From CAVONV01 sp963697355 (GTDB lineage: Bacteria > Acidobacteriota > Vicinamibacteria > Marinacidobacterales > DATDRI01), in contig CAVONV010000013.1 in the NCBI GenBank assembly GCA_963697355.1, positions 273,329-337,328 on the forward strand: 64,000 nucleotides of DNA. Reading direction: 5' to 3'. The notes beneath the pieces are model-generated. The model searched no databases, was not told the DNA's origin, and worked only from the letters and a program-made list of their open reading frames with translations. The position numbers and the translations under genes are program-made. Each line of letters begins with the position of its first letter. Positions within the stretch are counted from its first letter, which is position 1. Below, in pieces: positions 1-8,429 of the stretch.

Positions 1-224
1 ATGTCACCTCGTTCATCACTCTGCCTTTCCCGATGATGGTCCTGTCCGCGTGGAGGAACCGCAGACCGCGGGAAGGATATGATCCCCACAAAGAGGTCAA
101 GTTGAATCGGGCGGTGAACAACGCGTTGAATGTGATTTTGGACGCTGAGAGACAGGTGATCAAGTCGGGGTTGTCTTTGCCCTTTGGTGGAACTCTCCTC
201 GCCGTCGCCAAAAGATCTTCCTAG
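1..224 (+). CDS. 3' end of a methyltransferase-like gene (partial)
   Basis: The gene enters from the left edge and is open from base 3 to the TAG at 222-224, giving about 73 residues with no upstream start visible. The readable tail runs from VTSFITLPFP through the stretch ending GLSLPFGGTLLAVAKR. A tail of the form SLPFGG-x-LLAVA-+ reminds me of class I SAM-dependent methyltransferases found beside glycosyltransferases, but no catalytic motif lies inside the window, so the function is an inference. It converges with the glycosyltransferase gene ending at 400. Confidence 0.5.
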   Translation, partial: VTSFITLPFPMMVLSAWRNRRPREGYDPHKEVKLNRAVNNALNVILDAERQVIKSGLSLPFGGTLLAVAKRSS

Positions 225-399
225 GCGTTTTCTCTCTTGTGGGTGCAGAACCGCAGACGATCAGCCGTTTTGGAGTCGATGATGTGTCGCGGGCGGCTCG
301 AAGAACGCGGTGACTGCTGCTGCCGACTGCTCGACTGCTTGGCTGCTGCCGGTGCCCCTTGGTCGTCTGAAGCATCTGCCCGCGTCCAGCGGACTAAAC

Positions 400-2088
400 T
401 CAGACTTTTCGTTTTCTGACAAATACATCATACCCATGTACCGGCCGAGCCGGTCTGTACTCGGATAGTATCTTGTCCATGAACCCCGTCCGCACCAAAT
501 ATTCTCTGAGGTCGAATCCCTCCGGACAGGCCTGGTTCTGATGACCCTGGCCGACGAGGATCATGCGAGGGCGCATCGTTTCTAGATCTTCTTTGAGTTC
601 GTTCAGAAACCGTACTTCTTCGCTGAGAAGCTCATCCCTGCGGCGGTAGGGGAACTCGCCATCCTCTTTGGCCAGCGCGCCTTTGTAAAAGAGCGGGATG
701 GGCCAGGTGACGATATATCGAGAACCCGGCCGGCGGTTCATCTGTAGGAGAACCGGAAAAGCAGCGCTCGTGCTCGTAGCGATGAACATGACGGGCTCAC
801 CTTCTTCCGTATGTTGGCCAATCGCCTGAGCCACAGGATTTCGTTTCAGGGGATCGGATCTTGTCCAGGGCGCCCATCCGACCAGTATCGCCAATGCTCC
901 GGCGACGACGACGGTGGCCGTCATGTTCTTTCTCAAATAGAGGAAGAGGGCGACGGCGGACAACAAGACCAGCCATCCCCATGCCGGCATCGTGGCCAGC
1001 CACTTGTGAAAGGTCGCGATCGTGGCGGTCTGAACGATGATCGCTTGTAGAAAGAGCCAGATGGCAAAGGTGGCTCCCTTTTTCGCGCGCAGACGGTCGA
1101 AGCACTCGCCGACCGATAGCGTCCAGATCAGAGCGGCTCCGTAGAGGGCTGGTATGAGGTGATAGGGCCAGAGTTTGTGCTGAAGCAGAAAGCTCGCCGT
1201 GGCCCCGAACGTGAAAACAGCCAACGGCTTGGCGACTTTCGCCAGTTTGCCACCACAGTTGGCCGAGATGAACGCCATGGGAAGGGTCGCTATCACGGCA
1301 GGGAGGAACGAGGGTCGGTCCAGGAGGAGCTTGAAGGAGTTGTTGTAGACACTGTAGCGTTCCGACACGAAGGGTAGCCAGCGTCCGAACAGCTCGTTTC
1401 TTGCCACCTCGGGAATGATGAAGAAGTGCCCCAAATACACAAGGCCGGTCAAGGCAAAGGCGTAGACTTCGAGACCGAGGAGCTTCTTGGTGGAACGATT
1501 CGAGATGAGACCGTAGAGCTCGACGCCAAGGGCGATGGCAAGGAAATGAGGTTTGATGCAAGCGCCGAGAGCCGCGGCGATTCCAGTTACCACTGCCGAG
1601 AGCCGACCAAGGCTTCCCCCTTCCCATCGAATCCAACGGCCGAAAAAAAACGGAAAATACAACAGCACGAACAGATGCTCACGTTGACCGTAGTCGTATT
1701 GGAAGGGCCGGTGAAGAAGGATCAAAGACAGAAGGGAATAGGAAACGACGATAGACCAACGGGTACTCTCCTCGAAATCCAATCCCGAACGCGACAGGAT
1801 TTGAAGGATGCCCAGCGCCGAGCCGATGCCTACCAGCAGGACCATGAGCTTGAAGACCAAGATGATATGGACGGACAGGGTGGAAGCGACGGCTGCCGGA
1901 ACGGTATTCAGGTACATGATCAAGGGCGGATTCGTCGAGGTGAAATCCACGTAGGGTGTCTTCCCCTCGAGCAGTAGTATTCCGGTCTGAAGAAGGCTGG
2001 CGGTATCGTGGTTGATCTCGAGGGGGTGGAAGAGGATGTGGAGTGCCGTGGCCAGAAAGACTTCCAACAGAAGGATCTTCCACAACAT
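400..2088 (-). CDS. polytopic membrane glycosyltransferase (GT-C / GT39-like)
   Basis: About 562 residues with roughly ten or more hydrophobic segments. The first loop has the GT-C style sequence NHDTASLLQTGILLLEGKTPYVDF, with acidic residues after TM1, followed by NPPLIMY. This resembles family-39-type enzymes that move a sugar from a polyprenyl-phosphate donor onto an acceptor at the outer face of the inner membrane. The ATG at 2088 is preferred. Upstream ATGs at 2109 and 2184 remain possible, but they overlap the divergent glycosyltransferase that starts at 2108. The divergent GT2 gene could supply the lipid-linked donor (inference). Acceptor and sugar are unknown. Confidence 0.65.
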   Translation of the reverse strand: MLWKILLLEVFLATALHILFHPLEINHDTASLLQTGILLLEGKTPYVDFTSTNPPLIMYLNTVPAAVASTLSVHIILVFKLMVLLVGIGSALGILQILSRSGLDFEESTRWSIVVSYSLLSLILLHRPFQYDYGQREHLFVLLYFPFFFGRWIRWEGGSLGRLSAVVTGIAAALGACIKPHFLAIALGVELYGLISNRSTKKLLGLEVYAFALTGLVYLGHFFIIPEVARNELFGRWLPFVSERYSVYNNSFKLLLDRPSFLPAVIATLPMAFISANCGGKLAKVAKPLAVFTFGATASFLLQHKLWPYHLIPALYGAALIWTLSVGECFDRLRAKKGATFAIWLFLQAIIVQTATIATFHKWLATMPAWGWLVLLSAVALFLYLRKNMTATVVVAGALAILVGWAPWTRSDPLKRNPVAQAIGQHTEEGEPVMFIATSTSAAFPVLLQMNRRPGSRYIVTWPIPLFYKGALAKEDGEFPYRRRDELLSEEVRFLNELKEDLETMRPRMILVGQGHQNQACPEGFDLREYLVRTGFMDKILSEYRPARPVHGYDVFVRKRKV

Positions 2089-2107
2089 GCTAACATTATA
2101 AGGTCCC

Positions 2108-3148
2108 ATGAGCAGTAACCAACAATCCGCCCAGAACGAACGAGACACCGAACGTCGGTATGAAGTCGATTTTTCGGTGATCATGAGCTGTCATTTTGAA
2201 GAGAACAGCATCGAGATTTTTCACGAGCGCCTCTCCAAAACCATGGAGTCCATGGGACGGAGCTACGAGATCATCTTCGTGAACGATGGAAGCACGGATG
2301 GAACTTGGGAGAAACTTAACAAGATCTTCGAGTCGGACTCCAACGTGACGGCCATCGTTGAATTCTTCAAAAACGCCGGGCAGGCGAACGCCAAAACACC
2401 TGGAGTCCAGCTCGCGCGAGGCAAGGCCATCGTCCTCATCGACAGTGACCTGCAGCTCGATCCCGAAGAGTTGCCTCGATTGGTGGAAAAGTACGATGAG
2501 GGACAAGACATCGTGAGCGGCTACCGGAGGAAGCGGCGTGATTCTCTTTTCCGCAAGTTACCTTCTCTCATCGCAAACTTGATTATGCGCAAGGCCACGG
2601 GCAGCAAGATTCGAGATTTTGGATGTACGTTCAAGATCTATGACGGGCGGCTGGCGCGTGCTTTCGGGTTCGGCCCCTTCAAACCCTGGCGCCCTGTTCC
2701 GGTCATCGCCATGGCGGGTAGAATTGCGGAGGTGCCCGTTAATCACCATCCTCGCAAGTACGGGAAATCGGGATGGACTTTCCAGAAGCTGTTCGCCTAC
2801 AACATGGAAAACCTCGTGAATCTCTCGGAGAAACCGTTTCAGATCTTGGGCGTGGTCTGTTTCTTTCTGGGCATTGTGTTCTTTCTGAGGATAGGCGTCG
2901 GGTATCTGATACCCTTTTCCGTTCTTCCTCGAGTCACGACGGGAATGATTTTGAACGCCTTGGTCGCGAGCACGTTCGTCCTCGTAGCCATACTCTCGGC
3001 GATCGGAGAGTTCGTGATACGCAATTTCTCATACCTGCAGAACCGACCGGCCTACGTCATTCGGGAGATACGGCTTCGGGAGTGCATGGACGGGTCCCGC
3101 TGTCTCCCAAGCATGGACTCCCACGGGTCGTCTGTGCCATTCCATTAG
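2108..3148 (+). CDS. family 2 glycosyltransferase, DPM1/ArnC-like, membrane anchored
   Basis: 346 residues. An N-terminal GT-A domain carries SVIMSCHFEENS, the nucleotide-sugar motif FVNDGSTDGTW and the DSDLQLDPEE (DxD) metal site. These are typical of dolichyl/undecaprenyl-phosphate sugar transferases. Two hydrophobic helices follow (about residues 245-270 and 280-305), then the tail YLQNRPAYVIREI, which commonly ends this family. The role is probably transfer of a sugar from a nucleotide donor to a polyprenyl phosphate at the cytoplasmic membrane. It is divergent from the GT-C gene with almost no spacer, so the two may share a regulatory region inside their 5' ends. The final 20-odd residues after REI look non-conserved. 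Confidence 0.8.
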   Translation: MSSNQQSAQNERDTERRYEVDFSVIMSCHFEENSIEIFHERLSKTMESMGRSYEIIFVNDGSTDGTWEKLNKIFESDSNVTAIVEFFKNAGQANAKTPGVQLARGKAIVLIDSDLQLDPEELPRLVEKYDEGQDIVSGYRRKRRDSLFRKLPSLIANLIMRKATGSKIRDFGCTFKIYDGRLARAFGFGPFKPWRPVPVIAMAGRIAEVPVNHHPRKYGKSGWTFQKLFAYNMENLVNLSEKPFQILGVVCFFLGIVFFLRIGVGYLIPFSVLPRVTTGMILNALVASTFVLVAILSAIGEFVIRNFSYLQNRPAYVIREIRLRECMDGSRCLPSMDSHGSSVPFH

Positions 3149-3213
3149 TCGCACTTCTTAGTTTCAGCTTGGCCGTTCGAGGTTGGCCCCACTCTGGTGG
3201 GATAGGATCGGAG

Positions 3214-4212
3214 ATGAAAATGATGAATCAGCTCTATCGAATCGCAGGTTCCCATGCGGTGCTGCTCACTTTAGTCGTCGGCACCTTGTCAATGGCCTGT
3301 CAGACGAAGGAGCCGCCGGCGAAGCAGACCGAGGAGCCGGCCACCGCTCAGCCCGAATTGGAATCACTTCTTGGTCAGCCGCTTTATGCACTCGACGACA
3401 CCAGAGACGGCATCAGCCAAGCGGATGCCTTTCTCGTCGAGGACCCGGAAAACCTCGCTTTAATCGTTCAGGCGGCGGTGGTTCGCGAGCAAATGTGGCG
3501 ATATCTCGAGGCCATCGAGCTCTATGGTCGAGGAATCGAAGTGGCACCCGATGACTGGAGACTCTACCGTCATCGCGGGCACAGGTACATAACGACGAGA
3601 CAGTTCGCCGAGGCGATCCCAGACCTCGAAAAAGCTCGTGAATTGGCTCCCTATAGTTTCGACGTTGCCTTCTATTTGGGTCTCGCTCTGTATCTCGAGG
3701 GTCGTTTTGGAGATGCCGCAGACGAATGGGGTCGCTGTCTGGGGCTCGCCGAAGATGAGGAGGCACTTGCTCTCGATTTGTCTGGGAGTTTCGGACCCTC
3801 ATTCCGAAGCTGTATGGATATTTCCAGAGACAGGTCGACTCGCATCGTGATCACGGAATGGGCATACCGTTCTTTGCGGAAAGCGGATCGTGACACGGCG
3901 GCGAGTGAGCTTCTGGATACCATAGGCGGGGACTGGACTTTCGGCGATCGTCAGCCCTACTACGACCTCATCAAATTCCGCAAAGGACTCCTGAGCGAGG
4001 AGCAGGTCCTGGACCCCGAGAATCTCGGGGAGAACCGCTTCGAAACGCTGGCCTATGGGGTTGCGACGGAGCATCTTTTCAAGGGAGACCTGGCTCGAGC
4101 GAAACCGCTGTTGGAAGAGATCGTCGCCGATCCATACTGGCCTGGTTTCGGGAGGATTGCTGCAGAGGTGGAGCTCGTAAGAATGGGTTCCCTCGCAACG
4201 GAGCCCAATTAG
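3214..4212 (+). CDS. TPR-repeat protein, possibly a lipoprotein
   Basis: About 332 residues from the ATG at 3214, which sits just after GGAG at 3210-3213. A more upstream reading would run through the preceding GT2 gene. The N-terminus is hydrophobic and ends GTLSMACQTKE, a possible but imperfect lipobox. Degenerate TPR motifs occupy the middle, for example RYLEAIELYGRGIEVAPDDW and FAEAIPDLEKARELAPYS. The C-terminal half has no family I recognise. It is probably a periplasmic or membrane-attached scaffold, on the same strand as the glycosyltransferase. Function unknown. Confidence 0.7.
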   Translation: MKMMNQLYRIAGSHAVLLTLVVGTLSMACQTKEPPAKQTEEPATAQPELESLLGQPLYALDDTRDGISQADAFLVEDPENLALIVQAAVVREQMWRYLEAIELYGRGIEVAPDDWRLYRHRGHRYITTRQFAEAIPDLEKARELAPYSFDVAFYLGLALYLEGRFGDAADEWGRCLGLAEDEEALALDLSGSFGPSFRSCMDISRDRSTRIVITEWAYRSLRKADRDTAASELLDTIGGDWTFGDRQPYYDLIKFRKGLLSEEQVLDPENLGENRFETLAYGVATEHLFKGDLARAKPLLEEIVADPYWPGFGRIAAEVELVRMGSLATEPN

Positions 4213-4358
4213 CGGAAAAGCACCCGCACGGCCGGGGCGTCCGCCGTATCAGGAACTGACTCCGCGCGGGATGCTCAGTTAACAGTGACCAGGCCTCTGA
4301 CTTCTTCTTCTTGACTGCCCCACCGCTACTTCGTGTACTTCCAACTCACATGCCTCGG

Positions 4359-4639
4359 GCAGGGGCAGGGCACGGGCAGGGGCAGGGGCAAGGGCACAAG
4401 GGCAAGGGCAGGGGCAGGGGCAGGGGCAAGGGCAAGGGCAAGGGCAAGGGCAAGGGCAGGGGCAGGGGCAGGGGCAAGGGCAAGGGCAAGGGCAAGGGCA
4501 CGACGGGGCAGGGGCAAGGGCAAGGGCAAGGGCAAGGGCAAGGGCACGGGGCAGGGGCAAGGGCACGGGCAGGGGCAAGGGCAAGGGCAGGGGCAAGGGC
4601 ACGGGCAGAGGGGCAAGGGCAGGGGCAAGGGCAGGGGCA
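4359..4639. repeat. G-rich hexanucleotide tandem array (GGGCAR)n
   Basis: About 280 bp made almost entirely of GGGCAA and GGGCAG units in varying order, with occasional GGGCAC units and one-base phase slips, roughly 45 units. The top strand has a run of three or more G every six bases, so it can in principle form G-quadruplexes. Because six is a multiple of three, several frames stay open on both strands and encode low-complexity GQGKG, ARARAG or PLPLPL strings. I do not regard these as genes. It lies between the TPR gene and the small secreted protein. Confidence 0.95.
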
Positions 4640-4690
4640 TCCGCACGAAGTTAGTCTCCGATGCGGTGGACGTCCCGTCCGTGCGGATGC
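4637..4690. repeat. 11-bp inverted repeat at the edge of the hexamer array
   Basis: GCATCCGCACG at 4637-4647 is repeated as its exact reverse complement at 4680-4690, with a 32-base loop. It abuts the last hexamer unit. There is no T-run, so it is not a typical terminator. Confidence 0.8.
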
Positions 4691-4850
4691 TGGTCACATA
4701 ACTGGCCTCTGGTCACTGGCCTCTTCTTCACTGTTTCCCTGAGCGTTGACTTGCCTAGGAGCATGTGGGACCATTGATTCAAAGCTTCAATTGAAAATAG
4801 AGGGTAGGATCGAGAATCATCGCGATTGCGATCCCATGCGTGGAGGCAAC

Positions 4851-5114
4851 ATGATCCAACTGTCCGGCCGTCGAGTTTTGCTCGTCACCGTCACTCTTCT
4901 TTTCATTCTTGGCATCCCAAGGCCGAGCTACGCCTATCTCGATCCTGGGTCGGCAAGCTACACGCTACAAATGCTCGTCGCCCTCGCTCTCTCGGCGGCC
5001 TTTGTGATCAAAGCTTACTGGGCCAAGCTCAAGCGTTTCGTCTCTGGTGTGGCGTCCTCCTCGGAGAGGCGAGAAGACAAAATCTCGGAATCAGGATCTG
5101 GAGACCGACCGTAG
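4851..5114 (+). CDS. small secreted/membrane protein (AYLDPGSASY type)
   Basis: About 87 residues from the ATG at 4851, four bases after GGAGG (4842-4846). An in-frame ATG at 4836 is an alternative. The start of the protein is a signal peptide ending near SYA, followed by YLDPGSASYTLQM, a hydrophobic helix (LVALALSAAFVIKAYWAKLK) and a charged tail. Small proteins with Y-L-D-P-G-[ST]-x-S just after a signal peptide and a single helix are frequent near polysaccharide and glycosyltransferase genes. Their function is not established as far as I know. It stands between the hexamer array and the pilin promoter. Confidence 0.7.
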   Translation: MIQLSGRRVLLVTVTLLFILGIPRPSYAYLDPGSASYTLQMLVALALSAAFVIKAYWAKLKRFVSGVASSSERREDKISESGSGDRP

Positions 5115-5285
5115 TCTCGGTCGAACGAGTACGAGATTTTGTAATGTCTGCACTGACAAAAATTGGTTTCCCCACAGTCGAAGGCCCGTTCGACCTCTGG
5201 GAGGCGATAGGGTCGCAATCCAAAAAACTATTTATTTATAGGTGTTTACATAAAATTCCGTACGAAAGAACGATCCTAGCGGCTC

Positions 5286-5301
5286 TGGCACGGGCGTTGC
5301 T
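5286..5301 (+). promoter_or_regulatory. sigma-54 (-24/-12) promoter of the pilin gene
   Basis: TGGCACGGGCGTTGCT matches the consensus TGGCAC-N5-TTGCW. GG (5287-5288) and GC (5299-5300) are separated by exactly 10 bases. Transcription would start near 5312, giving a leader of about 115 bases to the pilin ATG at 5428. A PilS-like kinase and an NtrC-family activator are encoded at 10897 and 20084. Confidence 0.88.
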
Positions 5302-5427
5302 AACTCTTTGAGCAAGTCTGGTCAACGGAAGCTGGCTGACGGAGGCTGGCGGGTGGGAGAGACCAGGAAGTTTTCAAAGGGGTCCCGGCGGAGGGAAACC
5401 GAATTCAGCGACAAGGAGAGGAGAAAC

Positions 5428-5955
5428 ATGAGGAACCAGAAAGGCTTTACGCTAATCGAACTCTTGATCGTCGTAGCGATTATCGGCATTATTGCCGCCA
5501 TCGCTATTCCAAGTCTGCTTCGAGCGCGCGTATCCGCGAACGAAGCTCAGGCCATCGGAGACACTCGCAGTGTCATCTCGGCTGAACAGACCTATGCATC
5601 GGCCAACTGCGGCTTCTACGCCGACCTCGACCGGCTCTCGAGACCCGGTATCGGTATTCCCAACTACCCGACTCAGGCACCGGAGTTCTTGGGTCAGGAC
5701 ATCGGCCGGACGGCTACCTACGTGAAATCAGGCTACAACCGTGAATGGGTCGGTGGAAATCAACCTGCCACGATCCCGGCCATCTGCGACCAGGCCGCTG
5801 TGCTGTTCTATTGTTACGACGCCTGGCCAGCCCAAATCGGACTCAGTGGTGTGCGTGCCTTCCAGGGTGTCGCCGCCGGATCCATCTACGTCGATCCGAC
5901 CGGAAACCGAATTGGCAACTGCCCCGCGGCTACCGGCACTGCGTTCCTCGAGTAG
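5428..5955 (+). CDS. pilA: type IV major pilin (PilA-like), first copy
   Basis: 175 residues from the ATG at 5428, preceded by AAGGAGAGG. A short basic leader MRNQKG is followed by the class III prepilin cleavage site G/FTLIEL with Glu5, then the hydrophobic alpha-1 helix, which merges into LLRARVSANEAQAIGDTR. This is the structural subunit of the pilus fibre, processed by PilD (9928). Cysteines are in ANCGF, AICDQ, LFYCYD and GNCPA, so disulfides are likely. The C-terminal half has IGLSGVRAF, which is shared with the next pilin. It has its own sigma-54 promoter, and a hairpin terminator follows at 5986. Confidence 0.93.
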   Translation: MRNQKGFTLIELLIVVAIIGIIAAIAIPSLLRARVSANEAQAIGDTRSVISAEQTYASANCGFYADLDRLSRPGIGIPNYPTQAPEFLGQDIGRTATYVKSGYNREWVGGNQPATIPAICDQAAVLFYCYDAWPAQIGLSGVRAFQGVAAGSIYVDPTGNRIGNCPAATGTAFLE

Positions 5956-5985
5956 GTGTAGGGGAGAGTAACGAAACTGTGAACG

Positions 5986-6020
5986 AAAGGGCGGCGTGAA
6001 AAGCCGCCCTTTCAGTTTTC
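5986..6020 (+). terminator. rho-independent-type hairpin after the first pilin
   Basis: AAAGGGCGGC (5986-5995) pairs perfectly with GCCGCCCTTT (6003-6012) across a 7-base loop, followed by CAGTTTTCTT. It may partly uncouple the two pilin genes, giving more of the first product. Confidence 0.8.
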
Positions 6021-6050
6021 TTGGGCAATCTACCGGGGGGTTGGGTTGTG

Positions 6051-6602
6051 ATGGAACGAGAGAGAGCCTTGTCGAGGGGATTCACGCTAATCGAGCTGCT
6101 CATCGTGGTTGCCATCATCGGAATCATCGCAGCAATCGCAATACCCAGTCTTCTTCGAGCACGCGTTTCCGCTAACGAGGCGCAGGTCATCGGAGACACG
6201 CGCACCGTCATGTCGGCGAGTGTGACCTATGCAACCGCCAACTGCGGCTTCTTCGCCGCCGACTTGACTTGTTTGACTCGCGAAGGTGGCGGAAATATCT
6301 GCATACCGAACTACCCCACGGGAGGGCCGCAATTTCTCGGTGCGGACATCGCCCGGGCGAGCCCTTACACGAAGAGTGGCTATTCACGAAGCTATCTGCC
6401 CGGCCTACAAGCGCCGACAGTGGATGCCAGCAAGTGCGATCCCAATTCACTGCTCGAGTATTGCTATATGTCCGTTCCGGCCCAATTGGGGCTTTCGGGT
6501 GTTCGTTCCTTCTCATGCTCATCCGCGGGCACGATCTACGCGAACGGGACCGGGGCTGCTATTGCCTGCCCGATTCCTCCAGGCACGGATATTCTGCAAT
6601 AG
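6051..6602 (+). CDS. second type IV pilin, tandem paralogue
   Basis: 183 residues from the ATG at 6051 (GTG 6048 is adjacent). The leader is MERERALSRG, then FTLIEL, and an alpha-1 helix essentially identical to that of the first pilin through VSANEAQ. The globular domain has diverged but keeps paired cysteines (ANCGF, LTCLT, NICIP, SKCDP, EYCYM, FSCSS) and the shared QLGLSGVRSF. It could be an alternative major subunit, a minor subunit, or a second strand of a split pilin. No separate strong promoter is seen in the roughly 95-base gap, so it is probably expressed by read-through past the hairpin at 5986. Confidence 0.9.
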   Translation: MERERALSRGFTLIELLIVVAIIGIIAAIAIPSLLRARVSANEAQVIGDTRTVMSASVTYATANCGFFAADLTCLTREGGGNICIPNYPTGGPQFLGADIARASPYTKSGYSRSYLPGLQAPTVDASKCDPNSLLEYCYMSVPAQLGLSGVRSFSCSSAGTIYANGTGAAIACPIPPGTDILQ

Positions 6603-6716
6603 TCGTTCGCGTCACCCAGGCAATGGGCAGGATGTCTGCCTTGGCTCGGTGGACCGTTCGCATAACGCCATGATATATATGACGATATTAGTCGACTGAA
6701 CCCTGTTGAAAATTCA

Positions 6717-7655
6717 ATGCCGGTTGTAGAAATCACGAACCTCACAAAAGACTACACGTCGGGATCTTTTCTCAAAAAAGAAATACGCGCACTCGATCAC
6801 TTGACTCTGAATATCGAGGAGAAGGAGATATTTGGGCTCATCGGGCCCAACGGCGCCGGGAAGACAACGACGATCAAGCTACTCATGGGCTTGATATTCC
6901 CCACCGAGGGCGAGGCGCGTATCTTGGAGCGACCCGCGGGGGATGTCGCCACCAAACGTCACGTGAGCTATCTTCCCGAAAATCCGTATTTTTACGACTA
7001 CCTGACGGGCCGGGAACTGCTGGATTATTTTGGGCAGCTCTTCGGTATGAGTCGTCCCGACCGAAAAGACAGAATTGAGAGTCTTCTTCGTCGAGTCGAT
7101 CTATCCGACTCGGCGGACCTACAGCTCCGGAAGTACTCCAAGGGAATGATCCAGCGGCTCGGCATCGCTCAAGCGATCCTCAACCGACCCAGAATTGCGT
7201 TCTTGGACGAGCCTATGTCCGGACTCGACCCTATGGGAAGGCGCGACATGACGTTGCTCATCCAAGAGCTCCGGGATGACGGAGTGACGGTGGTTTTCAG
7301 CTCCCACATCTTGCCTGACGTCGAGTCGTTGTGTGATCGAGTGGCTATCCTCAACAAGGGTAAGCTGGTCCGCGAAGGACGGCTCACCGAGATTCTAGAT
7401 GTGTCGGTTCAGGCTATCGAAGTGGTCGTATTGGATCTCCCGAGCGAGCTCGAGTCCGAGCTCGAAGGGCGCGCCGAGCGGATGCGTCGCCTCGGCCGAC
7501 GCTCGCGCATCGAGTTCAAGGATGCGTCGGGGGTGGATGAAGCGTTGGAGCTGCTGCGCTCAAAGGGGGTGCGGCTGGTCTCGGTGAATCCCGTCAAACA
7601 GACGTTGGAGGAGTACTTCGTACGCGAGGTCCAAGCGGAGGGGGAGGAGCCGTGA
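6717..7655 (+). CDS. ABC transporter ATPase (PilH-like position)
   Basis: 312 residues. Walker A is GPNGAGKTTT, the signature is YSKGMIQR, Walker B is IAFLDEP, and the switch histidine is in FSSHIL. A C-terminal extension of about 90 residues is typical of ABC-2 type exporter ATPases. It overlaps the permease gene by 4 bases. An ABC pair between pilA and pilD matches the Myxococcus xanthus pilA-G-H-I-D order, where PilH is the ATPase and is needed for pilus biogenesis. Assigning the same role here is by position only. Confidence 0.88.
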   Translation: MPVVEITNLTKDYTSGSFLKKEIRALDHLTLNIEEKEIFGLIGPNGAGKTTTIKLLMGLIFPTEGEARILERPAGDVATKRHVSYLPENPYFYDYLTGRELLDYFGQLFGMSRPDRKDRIESLLRRVDLSDSADLQLRKYSKGMIQRLGIAQAILNRPRIAFLDEPMSGLDPMGRRDMTLLIQELRDDGVTVVFSSHILPDVESLCDRVAILNKGKLVREGRLTEILDVSVQAIEVVVLDLPSELESELEGRAERMRRLGRRSRIEFKDASGVDEALELLRSKGVRLVSVNPVKQTLEEYFVREVQAEGEEP

Positions 7656-8419
7656 GCAAAATCGGCCATATCGCCCTCAACACATACCGGGAGACCATTC
7701 GAGATAAGGTTCTGTACAATCTTTTACTGTTCGCACTCATCCTGATTGGAAGCTCCTATATCCTGGGGCAGATCTCGATCTACCAAGAGGTCAAGATCAT
7801 CAAGGACCTCGGCCTGGCCGCCATATCGGTGTTCGGCACGGTCATCGCGATTTTCATTGGCGTCGGTTTGGTGTCCAAGGAAATTGAAAAACGATCCCTT
7901 TACAGCTTGCTTTCCAAGCCTGTCTCGAGGTTCGAGTTCTTGCTCGGTAAGTACCTCGGACTCTGCCTCACTTTGGCGGTCAATGTTGTCATCATGTCGG
8001 CAGGTCTGTATCTAATCTTGTTCTACATGACCAGGAGCTTCGATGCCGAGCTTCTAAAAGCCATCTACCTCATCTACTGTCAGCTTGCCCTGGTCACTGC
8101 ATTGGCGCTGCTGTTCTCGACGTTTACTTCGTCGCTCATGAGCGGCGTGTTTACGGGTTTCTTCTTCGTCACCGGGCACTTCTCAGCGGATCTCAAGAAC
8201 CTCGATACGGTTGCTGAATCTGTGTGGTTTCCCAAACTGGCCGCCGTCATGTACTACGTCCTTCCGAACCTGAGGAACTTCGACGTCAAGGCCCGCGTGG
8301 TGTCGGGCGACCCGGTTCCCTTGTCCTTTCTAGGCTACTCGACCCTTTATGGGCTTTTGTATATCGGTGGGGTCCTCATCGCGGCCCACTTGATTTTCAG
8401 CCGCAAGAACTTGAAGTAG
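7652..8419 (+). CDS. ABC-2 type permease (PilI-like position)
   Basis: 255 residues starting at GTG 7652, overlapping the ATPase stop. About six hydrophobic helices are visible. The segment VGLVSKEIEKRSLYSLLSKP between TM2 and TM3 matches the amphipathic coupling region of ABC-2 permeases (ABC_2 membrane family 2), as does RFEFLLGKYLG. Together with the upstream ATPase it should form a homodimeric or heterodimeric exporter in the inner membrane. The substrate is unknown, with a role in pilus assembly inferred from neighbours. Confidence 0.83.
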   Translation: MSKIGHIALNTYRETIRDKVLYNLLLFALILIGSSYILGQISIYQEVKIIKDLGLAAISVFGTVIAIFIGVGLVSKEIEKRSLYSLLSKPVSRFEFLLGKYLGLCLTLAVNVVIMSAGLYLILFYMTRSFDAELLKAIYLIYCQLALVTALALLFSTFTSSLMSGVFTGFFFVTGHFSADLKNLDTVAESVWFPKLAAVMYYVLPNLRNFDVKARVVSGDPVPLSFLGYSTLYGLLYIGGVLIAAHLIFSRKNLK

Positions 8420-8429
8420 AGGAAGCCGG

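Noticed and set aside
797..1977. Long open frames on both strands inside the membrane glycosyltransferase gene
   Set aside because: Shadow frames of a GC-rich gene. Their sequences are Arg/Gly/Ser-rich and lack any family pattern, while the 400-2088 frame shows TM helices and GT-C motifs.
2773..3213. Long N-terminal extension of the TPR gene at 3214
   Set aside because: It overlaps most of the GT2 C-terminus in another frame and has no domain. A GGAG plus ATG and a signal-like segment start at 3214.
4279..4742. Several long open frames on both strands over the hexamer array (Gly-Gln/Gly-Lys, Ala-Arg, Pro-Leu rich)
   Set aside because: They follow automatically from a six-base repeat without stops. 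No start signal, domain or composition typical of neighbours supports a protein.
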